64,000 bases of DNA, taken from Alnus glutinosa. Lineage: Eukaryota > Streptophyta > Magnoliopsida > Fagales > Betulaceae. This document shows, in pieces, positions 54,606-64,000 of this stretch. Every line of letters starts with the position of its first letter. Position 1 is the first letter of the stretch. The notes beneath the pieces are model-generated. The model did no database searches and was not told the origin of the DNA. It saw only the letters and a list, made by a program, of their open reading frames with translations. A program made the translations under genes and the position numbers. The DNA lies in NCBI RefSeq assembly GCF_958979055.1, contig NC_084896.1:24864501-24928500 (forward strand), written 5' to 3'.

Positions 54606-55590
54606 AGAAAACCTAAGAGAGAGAGTGTTGGTTTTGCCACACAAATTGTTTTCGGGTTTTTCTTTTTTCTTTCTTCAAGCCGCCATGCAAATTGAGCAAA
54701 AAGGAGTAATTCACAGAGATTAGAACGTCTACGACTCTTCCATCATTTCGAGCTACTAACTCTATGGAACCCTGAAATTAGAATGTCTATGACTCTTCCT
54801 CGACCTCGCAATGATGTACCGGAGGGCAAACTCTGTATTCACGTGTTAGGCTCTGATCATACAAGTAATGATTGATTACAAGGTGCTGAGAATGTTCCAT
54901 GATATTTTCGCCTTGTTTCCACCTCAGACAGAACTTTATAAACTCCGCACAGGTACTTGAGAGACTTGTACGGGTGCTTACGATTTTGATAAGTATTCAT
55001 TCTATAATTACAAATACGCAAAGCTTTCGTGAATGGGGTGAGCCATTGGGTTGTATTTCATATGGCATCCGGCTCTCATAAACGACGAGCGGTTATGCTG
55101 ATTGATATGTGTGATGAGCAACTCCAAGTGATGAAGCTTCTGGATCATCTTAGTTTAGGCTTGGGTGCTTATTCTGTTCTTGGTGTTTCTCGTGGATTGC
55201 TTTCTTTAATGGAGTATAATGGGCGACAAGATGTTAATTTGAGCTGCAGCATTTGGTTGATGAAGGAATATGGCGTGGCAGAGTCGTGGACTAGACAGTT
55301 TACAATTGATTTATAGGGTTGTTGCTTTGGGGAGATCTTCTGTTTTAAGAACAACGAAAAGATTTTGGCTTGGCCGGCCTTGGAAAAAGGGAAAAGAGAC
55401 GGTCTTATATGAATCCAAGACACAAAGATTGATTAATCTTGAAGGAATTAAAGTCAAGGGTTTTTTTCTTGGCAAGAATACTTTCGTTGAAGTAAATCCT
55501 ATGCAGTGGTGCGACTCAAATTAAGAAAGAAAATGAAAGAAAAGAAGAGGAAGACATGCACGCGCGAGAGAAGGCTAAGCAAAGCACAGC
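54606..55590 (+). pseudogene. F-box gene, copy J, F-box deleted and frame broken
   Basis: The leader is recognisable (cacacaaattgttttcggg, then a gagcaaaaaggag word of the subfamily 1 kind), but right after cacagagat the sequence jumps to the part before LWNPEIRMSMTLPRPR, so the whole F-box and pre-FBA region are gone. In the FBA part TGG of WET has become TGA, a 4-base repeat (gattgattacaag) shifts the frame, and there is a stop after QFTIDL. 55029-55316 still read as FBA (QDVNLSCSIWLMKEYGVAES). The tail words agcaaagcaca and aagaagaaaaggttagaaac are present. The body is subfamily 2; the leader mixes both types. Non-functional. Confidence 0.85.
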
Positions 55591-55666
55591 TGCACAAGAG
55601 AATAGGTAAGAAGAAAAGGTTAGAAACATGATATCTCTTATTTATCACTTTATGATATTATTTTCA

Positions 55667-55995
55667 GGGAAAATTTCATTTATAAGTTTTTATCTTTCAT
55701 TAGTTTTAAAAAAAAAAATATTCAAATTTAAAAAAAGTGTCAATTTAGAGCATACATCTTTCAATTTTAACATTCCGTTAGAATTTTCCGTTAAATTTTA
55801 TAAAAATTCCAAAAATACAATATGTTTATTTATTTAAAAAAAAAAAAATCAAAGACTCATACATAAATATTTTTGTAAATTCCGTTAAATTCTGACTAAC
55901 ACCTAAATCTTAGTAATTTTTTTTTTCTTAAAAAATATATAAGATATTTTAAAAATTTTAACAAAATTTAACGAAAAATTCTAATGGAGGTCAAT
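55667..55995. mobile_element. MITE-alpha after copy J, truncated
   Basis: The left arm and middle are present; the match ends near aaattctaatggagg. This is the last trace of the array unit; single-copy DNA follows. Confidence 0.5.
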
Positions 55996-56941
55996 GATGA
56001 ACACATAATAAGTCTAACTAAGCAGGATACGATGATAGGATCATTTTCTCATATTATAGATTCAATGGTAAATTTGTACATCTCGTATACGGAGATGAAT
56101 AAGAAATATAAAAGAAAATAAAAGCAAACATTTTTCTATTTAAAAGACCTGCTTATTCTTGTACCCAAACAGCGATCAAAATGGCGAATTTTACCAAAAC
56201 TGAACATGATGCTAAGTTGTTGAAATTATGCTATTCTGAAACCAAAAGTTGGATAGCCTATTCTCACAATAAGACAGCCCAACTCGTGCAGCCAAACAAC
56301 CAACTTTCTTAAACCAGAAAAACAGAAGAAAGTCACCTGCAGCCAAACGCCCTTCTACTTCTACGAAGAACTCACAAATTCACAATCGTTCCACCACCAC
56401 GCGCGCAAATCTCCGCAAACAGCCACCTCCTCGCACGGCGTTACTCACGTCCAGACCGCCCACCTTCGAGCCTCCGCGAGAAACCCAACACTTCGTACCG
56501 CTACCACCACTCGGTGCCGCGAACAGCTCCACGGTACGCACACAACTAGAGACTCAATCCACACTACACCACTTTGACGCTCGGTACAGGTCTCCCCTTA
56601 CTTCCAACACACGAATCACACCGCACCCATAGCACCGCTATACACGTTTCATACTGGGTTTAGTTCTGAAAAAAATATCAGTGAGAGGGATATCCTAATT
56701 CCGAGTAAAGAACCCTTAATTGAAAAAATGGAATTTAGAATCTTGTCTTTCATTGGTGAAATGTAAGAGGAAATGGCACATTGAATGAAGAACTTGATTG
56801 GGTGATTTTGTATGAGATCAGAACAGATAAAAACCCTTTACTCTATATAATTTAAAAGATGTTGAATTTCTAATTACTTCTACATTCTTAGTGTTTCTCC
56901 AATTGTGAAGTCCTGGAGTTAATGTGCTTAATAATTGGCAG
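55996..56941 (+). promoter_or_regulatory. Upstream region and probable non-coding first exon of the RGTB gene
   Basis: An inverted piece of the array module lies at about 56225-56385 (agcctattctcacaataag is the inverse of a word seen after A, C and E to I). A GC-richer stretch at 56385-56640 may hold the promoter and first exon. The start codon is directly preceded by attggcag, a good splice acceptor, which suggests that an intron ends right at the ATG. I cannot place the donor. Confidence 0.35.
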
Positions 56942-59900
56942 ATGGGGGAGCTTGCAGCTGAGAAACATGTTCAATACATTTTATCAGTAGAAAAGGTTTG
57001 CTTCATATATATACTTTCTTTTTTTTTAGTTATTCATGTACATCTCGAATTGCTTACATGACTCTGTTATTATCATTTATACCTAAAATTTTGTTTTTTG
57101 TTTTTTGTACTCAGAGAAAGGATGATTTAGTATCTGTTGTGATGGAACATCTGAGAATGAATGGGGCATACTGGGGTTTGACAACTCTGGATCTTCTAGG
57201 AAAGCTTGACACCGTTGATGTTGACAAGGTTGTTTCATGGGTCATGGAATGCCAGCACGAGTCAGGTTTTGTACTGCTTGTTTTTTTTATTTTTGGATGA
57301 ATGAATTTCTATTAACAACAATACAAAGTATACAGCACACTCCAGCAGAAAAGCTGCTAGAACTCTAGATGCAAACAAGGCACCTTACAAACCAACGCCA
57401 AAATTCCAATACAGACACCAAATGAACCATTCAGCTGACACTCAGCCTACAAAAAACAATCACCAGCAGCTATACAACTCTTCAACTACTGACCAATTAC
57501 AATTACAAAACATACAAATCATTAACAAGTCGACATATCAACAGAGAGCAAAACCAACTCAAAAAACTCTTTACAATTTTCAACAAAACAAAAAACTGCA
57601 ACTAATCTTCACATCAGCTGAAAGGCTAAACTGCACAGTAGCACATTCTGCCAAGCAACAACTCTGCACATCAACAGTCTTCTCCCTCTACAGTTTATGC
57701 AGCCACTTGAATCTTCATCAGCAACTAGACAGTGACCATCAAACAATCCTCTAACAATCAAGTCAGGCAGGATAGCTTAATAAAATAAATCAGAAACGTG
57801 CAACAGCTACAAAAGACTAGCTATTACACAGGTCCCAGAAGCCAGCTCCAGCAGAGGCCGTTCCTGCCTCAAATTCCAGAAATCAGCTACAATAGAAACC
57901 AACAGCAAATCAAAAACCTCCTGTTAACTCAGAATAGTTGATGGAATACTCCAACTACTACAAATGGCCACATTCTCCTCATTCATCTTGAATTTACCCT
58001 TCCCCATAATTCTGGCTCTAACCTCCCAACAAATTTTCTTCCGAGTTCAAATGATTTCCAAATTCACATCATTTCGATGTCTCCATATGTTGTACACAGC
58101 CGAGCCCCATGCCAATTTACACACCACAGCCTTCAACTTTTTATCCTGCCATTCTCCAATGTCTTTCCTTAAAATATCCTCCGAATCCATAGGAATGTTA
58201 ACCTGGAGTCATCTTTGCATTACTGCCCTCTATATCCTCCTACTAAAACAACAACAACAAAAAATGAATGATCATGTTATTCAATAACACTCCTACAAAT
58301 CAAACAACTGACATCTCCTTTTGCACCCCATTTTAGCAATCTATCCCCAGTTGTAAGTCGATCTCTTATTGCCACTCACAGAATGAATACATGCTTAGGT
58401 ACTGCCATTGAGAACCATACCAGTTTACACCAGTTTACCCTAGGCTGCTTCACCCCCAACTTCCCACGTCCCCCTGCTAGTGTATTTAGTTGATTTTGAA
58501 GCTAACCGTATAGGGATATCATTATTTCCCCTCTTTATCATGGTTAACTTGCTTTGAATGTTAACCAAATTTTCAGATCTAGCCGGCAACCAATCCCATT
58601 CTTCCCCTTTAATAACACTTGACAATTTGTCAAGTTGTGTTCCGTTGCACGTTTCATGAGTTAGAATTCATTGTCCGATGTTTTCCCCTTAAGATTGCTC
58701 TTCTTCCAATATTTGAATTTTCATATTGCTATAACCATTCAATAAATGCAACTAATTAATGATTAAACTACAAGCTTTCTAAAGGCTGTAAAAAAATGAA
58801 ATATGTATATGATTATATTAATGAAGCAGATGATGACACTTAGCTTTGCAGGTGGGTTTGGTGGTAACATTGGACATGACCCTCACATACTGTATACTCT
58901 GAGCGCGGTACAGATTTTGGCCCTTTTTGACAAGCTAAATGTTCTTGACGTTGATAAGGTTACTAATTGTATCCTTTGGCATACTGATTGGTGGACTTTA
59001 AAATTGTTCAAACTTGACGAGAGATCTTCTATATAATATCATATTAAATAGTGCTTTGTTTTTGTTTTTTTAAAAGTTTGTAGTAGCTGCAGTTTTTATA
59101 ACTGTTGCAACTCTTTCTACATCCAGATATCCATGCTAGTTACCTGATAGTTTCAACTTGTGTATCTTGTTGATATTTAATGTTGGCTGGAATTTCCGCT
59201 TTTACTGCTCAGGTAGGTAACAGAGACATAGATAGGCTCTGTATAAGAGATTTTAAGCATCGACAAAACTTAATATTTAAACCAACAATATAAAGCAGTG
59301 TATATCTACTGTTTCTTGTGGTTCTTAATATTTAAGTCAGATATTGCTGGGCTGCAAAATGAAGATGGATCTTTTTCAGGGGACATGTGGGGTGAAGTTG
59401 ATACACGGTATTCATTGTTGTTTGGCAGATATTCCCTTTTGCTTTGTTAGTTGGCATGTCATTGTTTTGGAGGTTAGCATCTTTGCAATTATATTTTACC
59501 AAACCAATTCTTTTTCCTACAGGTTCTCTTATATTTCTCTTTGTTGTCTCTCAATATTACGTCGTTTGAATAAAATCAATGTTGAGAAGGCTGTGAGCTA
59601 CATCGTAAGCTGCAAAAATTTGGATGGTGGATTTGGAAGCACACCTGGTGGGGAGTCCCATGCAGGGCAAAGTATGTTAGATATTTAACGCATAATCTTT
59701 GTGTGAAGTTTAACTTTCTGACTAGTACTTGATAAACCAAGTGTATGTTTTACTCCCATCTCGGGCTTTATTTCTTTGTTGGTCGTATTAGGGTGGAACA
59801 ATTGTTCAGATTTTGCATCTATTAGAAAAAGTGTGTTTAGCTTTTGCTCAGAAGATTCTTACTCGTTTCTCGGATTCAATCACTGACAATCAATTTTAAA

Positions 59901-61941
59901 TTTTGCATCTTGTTAGTGCAGACCGCCATGCTTGATGGAAGCCATTTCCTTCTCTTTTTTCTTTTTTTTTTTGGTCCATCAGTAATCTACAACAACTCAT
60001 GCTTTTGTCTGAATAAATTTTAACTGGAGCTTGCTTAGGCTCACATTCTGCTCATAGATTACAAGTATTGCAGAAAGGTCTGTGAAGTGGAGGTCGCTGT
60101 AAAACAGTTTCTTATTGTCAAGAGCTGTAAATGAGCTGTCTGTTCAAGTCACTTTTTTATCTCACAAGCAATGTTGAGTTAGCTGCTTCTTGAGCTGGTT
60201 ATGCTAGAGCTGACTACCTTATCTTTTTAAGATTTAAAATTAAGTTCAGTTCTTTAGGTCAGAGGTCAATATGTAAGTTATTTGAGTGCTCCATACCAAA
60301 CTGAGATTGTGTGAAGCTTGAGTAGCTTGGTTTGTTTTATAATCGTCCTGCACACATCACATAGATTAATAGTTGGTGCTGTAATCAAAAGAAAAGTATA
60401 AGTGATGAAATAGAAGAAACACTAGAAAATATGTGATTTCTATCTGCGTGACACCATTTACAGGCAAATCTCAACTGAGCTTCCACTATAACTTTAAGAT
60501 GCAACTTAAAAATAATGGACTTTTTTTTCCCCTTTTCCTTCACCAAGTGCCTCACTTTTCATTAGAGTTGGATATTTGAGAGTCACTCAAAATGCTTGAA
60601 ACACTTCATGTCATTTCGGCCTGTCACTTTTCATTAGACTTAAAATTGTTGAACATCAGTCAATTCAAGCTGAATCTGATACATAGGTGGTAGATATTAG
60701 TGTTCTCTTGCATCTAAGCTATGTAAATGTAAAAATTGAACAGTTATGTCTTTGAGTTTTCTGCATGTCAAATTTAGACTTGAAATTATGCCATATATTG
60801 TCTGTGCATATAAAATCTAAGACGTAATTTGCCATATCTATAGTGTTAGGTTCTTAATATCCTGTGTACAATTATGCTTTTTATTTATCTGGATGTCAAA
60901 TCTAGTACTTGGACTCTAATGAAATTCTTCTCTGTCCACTGTGATTGCAGTTTTCTGTTGTGTGGGTGCACTTGCATTAACGGGATCATTGCATCATATT
61001 GACAAGGACCTTCTTGGGTGGTGGTTATGCGAGCGACAAGTTAAATCCGGAGGTCTTAATGGCCGTCCTGAGAAACTTCCGGATGTGGGTGTATATTATA
61101 TTTATTTATTATTTATAATAATTATTCTTTTGATTGAGACTTAGTTTTCCAAACATGGGACATTTTAGTAGTCTTCCTCCCTGATTCTGTTGTATCAATT
61201 CAGGTCTGCTACTCGTGGTGGGTTCTTTCTAGCTTGATCATGATAGACAGGGTTCATTGGATCAATAAGGAAAAGCTTATTCAGTTCATCTTAGACTGCC
61301 AGGTCTGAATGGGCTACTCTGTAGATTCAGATTATACCTGTTGGGAATTCTGGGCTGTTAGTCCTGTATTTTATTTCTGCATGTTTGTTTGAATGCTTTT
61401 AAGTTTCTCTGAGATATTGTACTTTGTCGAAAATCTCAGGATACGGAAAATGGGGGTATATCTGATAGACCGGATGATGCTGTAGATGTCTACCATACGT
61501 ACTTTGGGGTGGCTGGTAACTAAATGCTGCCTTACTGCCCATATTGAACTTTGAGTTGAATCGCCATTTCATGTTCCCGCTCATTCATTCATTAAGGACT
61601 AATAGAACCTGCTTAAAAATGGGTGATCTTTACGGCTGGAAACTGATACAGCATATGATTTTAATAATAAATCTTTTATTTTCTTACTATTTAATCTATA
61701 GGGAGGCTTGGGTAAGAGTGTGGTAAAGAAACGTCAGTGTTTCCAAATCCAGCATAGATTCATTATGTGCAACTGTTCTGCATCCATTTTCCTTTCACGT
61801 GATGTCCATTTATCAAATCTAAAGTCATTCATCTTTGTTGTTGCAGGACTTTCACTTCTTGAATATCCAGGATTGAAAGCCACAGATCCAGCTTATGCAT
61901 TGCCTGTTGATGTTGTTAACAGAATTTTCTTTGGCAAATAA
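56942..61941 (+). CDS. RGTB1: Geranylgeranyl transferase type-2 (Rab GGTase) beta subunit, nine coding exons
   Basis: Catalytic beta subunit that, with the alpha subunit and Rab escort protein, adds geranylgeranyl groups to C-terminal cysteines of Rab GTPases in the cytosol. Exons: 56942-56995, 57115-57265, 58852-58968, 59341-59407, 59523-59671, 60951-61084, 61204-61302, 61440-61515, 61847-61941. All introns are GT-AG and all phases fit, giving 942 bases and 313 residues, about the length I recall for the Arabidopsis protein. It starts [18 protein letters not shown]. Prenyltransferase repeats are clear ([78 protein letters not shown]). The zinc ligands are Asp224 and Cys226 (PDVCYSWW) and His276 (YHTYFG). 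The end is [13 protein letters not shown]. The gene appears intact and is the only non-array gene in the window. I cannot tell RGTB1 from RGTB2 orthology. Confidence 0.95.
57285..58640 (-). mobile_element. LINE (L1-type) 3' fragment, antisense in intron 2 of the RGTB gene
   Basis: On the minus strand, frame pieces read [16 protein letters not shown], then KHVFIL, then [31 protein letters not shown] and [14 protein letters not shown]. These are the region after the reverse transcriptase and the zinc-binding zf-RVT domain of plant L1 elements. Several stops and shifts separate the pieces. The 3' end lies toward 57285 with an A-rich tail (ccaaaaataaaaaaaac on that strand). The 5' part with the reverse transcriptase core is missing (5' truncation is usual). 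It makes this intron about 1.6 kb long but leaves the splice sites intact. Confidence 0.75.
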
Positions 61942-62290
61942 CTCTCTTAGTCATCCTCTCCACGTCACTTGAAGCAATTTGGGACCTTTTTTTGTTTCTC
62001 TGATAACATAAAGAACATTAAGATTGTATTGCTACATATATAAAGCTTCTCCAGTGCTGTGTTCAGTATTTTCACTTGTAGATGGGCCTGAAACTATCTT
62101 TTCTCTGCTTCTTTCTAGCGCATGTCTCTTGAAAGAGAACTGGTTCATATCTGTTACATTGGTGCTTTTCAAAACAATGTAGCAATTCTCACTTTTATTT
62201 TATATCACATCAAAACACATTTTCAAATCAAAACCAAAAAGTACTTTTCAAAAAAACTATTATCAAACATACCCTTGTATTGCAAGACAA
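61942..62290 (+). other. Probable 3' untranslated region of the RGTB gene
   Basis: Single-copy DNA after the TAA. No canonical AATAAA is obvious close by; tataaagc-like AT words at about 62035 could serve. Boundary not determined. Confidence 0.35.
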
Positions 62291-62292
62291 GA

Positions 62293-62757
62293 AAATTTTA
62301 GGGTAAAGTCCAGTAGTCTACATATCCCACTCAAATTACCATTTAATTGACAATTTTTTCCCCCTAAACTTTCAATTTAGATAATATCCCTCCCAAACTA
62401 TAAAAAATTGTCAATTTCTCCAATAATGAGAATACCCTTAATAAAACATTTAAAACCATGGGTGGACAAATTTAAAAATTAAAAATTAAAAAGTTTTTGT
62501 TTTTTTTCTAAGTTAACTTTTTTTTTTCTTTTTGTCAAAGAAATTAAAAATTTTCATTTTAAAAAAAATTAAAATTTTCGTTTTTTTCTTTTTTGAATTT
62601 ATAGGGGTATTTTTGTCTTATTTAAAAAATTGTAAGGTCATTTTTGTTTTTTTGCTAGCCTTAGGGGGAACATTGACAACTTTTTAGTAGTATGTAAGAC
62701 ATTGTCAATTAGATGGTAGTTTGAAGGGTACGTGAACTTTTCTCAAAAAATTTTACT
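62293..62757. mobile_element. Inverted-repeat element of about 460 bp
   Basis: The left arm (gtagtctacatatcccac, tcaaattaccatttaattga) mirrors the right arm (tcaattagatggtagtttga, agggtacgtgaac). The interior is low-complexity A/T with no frame. A MITE of the same general build as MITE-alpha to delta. Confidence 0.6.
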
Positions 62758-62827
62758 CTATTGCTACAAAGCCTCCTAAGCAGTTGTATTTGTTCTTTTT
62801 CAATAAACTGTTAGCATGTCCAAATAT

Positions 62828-62982
62828 AGTAATACTAAAAGGACCCAATCGTGACGTGGCTCTTAAGATTATTATTAGATGTGTAATATATTACTATTAA
62901 ATTTTCATTTAATAATGATTTTAATAGCTATAACAATTTTGGGAGGACTCAAGGAGGACATGAGTCTTCCTTATAGTATTAC
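62828..62982. mobile_element. Small MITE of about 155 bp
   Basis: taatactaaaaggaccc at the left faces its inverse in aagtcttcc-like ttccttatagtatta at the right; the interior is AT-rich. The repeat is imperfect and no clear target duplication is seen. Confidence 0.45.
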
Positions 62983-62984
62983 TT

Positions 62985-63840
62985 TGTCCAAATATACCAA
63001 AAGTTTAAGTAATAACTTAATTATCATCGTGTTATTGCTTATTTTTGTTCATTTAATTGTTACGTTGTTTGGAGGAAAACAATGTAACACTACTCTAATA
63101 TCGACACACGCATTTTCTCTTTATGGGAGATTTTTCTACACTTTCTTTATTCAAGCTCAAAAATACTAACTTGAATGTCGGAGTACCTTTCAGTCTAAAA
63201 GCCAAGGCCTTGTTTGGCAAAGGCATGCCATGGACAGAGTGGTGCTTAAGTACTATTCATGTACTTTTTCTCACTTTTTCAATAATAATAAACATCAAAA
63301 CATTCTTATTTTTTTCACTTTTTATATCACATCAATAATTTTTTATTACTATTTAAATAAAAAAATTCATTACAATACAAAATTTTTTTCACTTTTCTAT
63401 ACAAATTATTTTTACTTTATATCACTTCATCACTTTAATTTTGTAAAAAATTAAATATATCAACAAAAACAAAAAAAAATCCAAAAGTAATTGAAGTAAA
63501 AAAGGATGAGCAAAACAAAAAGATTGCATCAAAGAAAAAGAGTCTACAAAAATAAAAGATTATTTTTTAAAGTTCCTTTAATTTTTTTTTTTAAAAAAAA
63601 TATTGTCGAATTTAATAATTGTAAGAATGGTGGCAACCGTTTTACATCAAGGACTTAAAACCTTCATTTGTAAGAGCATTAATATGATATATAAATAATG
63701 TAATGTTACTCTTTACTTATTACACTCATGATATATCGGATGATATATATTTTAAATGATTTATCATATTTAGATATTTAAAAGAAAAACAAAAATAAAA
63801 ATCACTATATGATGCATTTTGGATGAAAAGGACTTAATTA
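62985..63840. other. AT-rich spacer, nothing recognised
   Basis: Low-complexity AT-rich DNA with short random frames; no repeat pair or gene found. Confidence 0.4.
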
Positions 63841-64000
63841 GAACGGCGCCGTACGATATTCTATCCTTCGCCGTTTTCACTTATAAAATAGCACAGTAGC
63901 TCACAGCTGATTTTGTACGGCGAAAATCCACCAGAAACCCGACCCAATCTCAAACCCATTTTCTTCCCGTCGGGTCGGTGCTCCATCACATAAATATATA
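63841..64000 (+). promoter_or_regulatory. Possible promoter and leader of the next gene
   Basis: The composition changes to GC-richer DNA with acggcgccgtacg, and a TATA candidate (cttataaaatagc, about 63880) is followed by a pyrimidine-rich, ATG-free leader-like stretch to the window end. The gene itself would lie beyond the edge. Confidence 0.3.

Noticed and set aside
5528-55590. Self-incompatibility S-locus (F-box genes linked to an S-RNase)
   Set aside because: S-locus F-box proteins also have FBA domains, but no T2 ribonuclease gene or relic is visible, and the paralogs lie in one orientation as very recent copies. I cannot exclude an S-RNase outside the window.
57422-58287. Plus-strand frames of about 110 codons in RGTB intron 2
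   Set aside because: They lie opposite the LINE fragment and have no sign of selection or known domain.
1-64000. CRISPR array, bacterial operons, rRNA
   Set aside because: The repeats are dispersed or inverted rather than regularly spaced, and all genes are plant-type.

Overview
The window is nuclear DNA of a dicot flowering plant, probably a woody eudicot; I cannot name the species. It is AT-rich, most genes lack introns, and it is packed with short inverted-repeat transposons. The one ordinary multi-exon gene has plant-type GT-AG introns and encodes a protein closely like Arabidopsis RGTB1.

From about 1 to 56000 the window is a tandem array of intronless F-box genes of the CPR1 / At3g06240-like type (F-box followed by an FBA type 1 associated domain). 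I count ten recognisable copies, all on the + strand, called A to J here: A 5555, B 10433, C 15445, D 21263, E 25137, F 32505, G 38967, H 45315, I 49740, J about 54606. There are also three short relics (about 7463, 17770, 31131), and the first kilobase is the 3' flank of a further copy outside the window. B, D, F, G, H and I read through from ATG to stop. A has ACG where its sister has ATG. C has one nonsense codon. E is frameshifted. J has lost its F-box. A and C form subfamily 1 (HDLQIEILVRLPAVKSLL), the others subfamily 2 (RDLWTEILVSLPVKSLL).

The array has two layers. A-B (about 5.3-13.0 kb) and C-D (about 15.2-24.3 kb) are copies of one large segment. E to J are repeats of a unit made of promoter, gene and a fixed series of 3' inverted-repeat elements. 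Transposons later decorated single units, and neighbouring units act as empty sites that show the insertions precisely: a 549-bp element with TTA duplication (20352), Mutator-type MITEs with 9-bp duplications (42521, 53685), a SINE with a 13-bp duplication (34375), and a solo LTR with a 5-bp duplication in the leader of copy I (49069).

At the right edge, 56942-61941 holds the nine coding exons of the Rab geranylgeranyl transferase beta subunit, with a LINE fragment in reverse orientation in its second intron. Fragments of a PIP2 aquaporin (about 9074-9362) and of an AAA-ATPase (about 30455-30990) are also present. I see no tRNA, rRNA, CRISPR array or S-RNase gene.

The F-box proteins are expected to act as substrate receptors of SCF ubiquitin ligases. 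The array looks like a birth-and-death family in which genes duplicate, exchange segments, diverge in promoter and tail, and decay.
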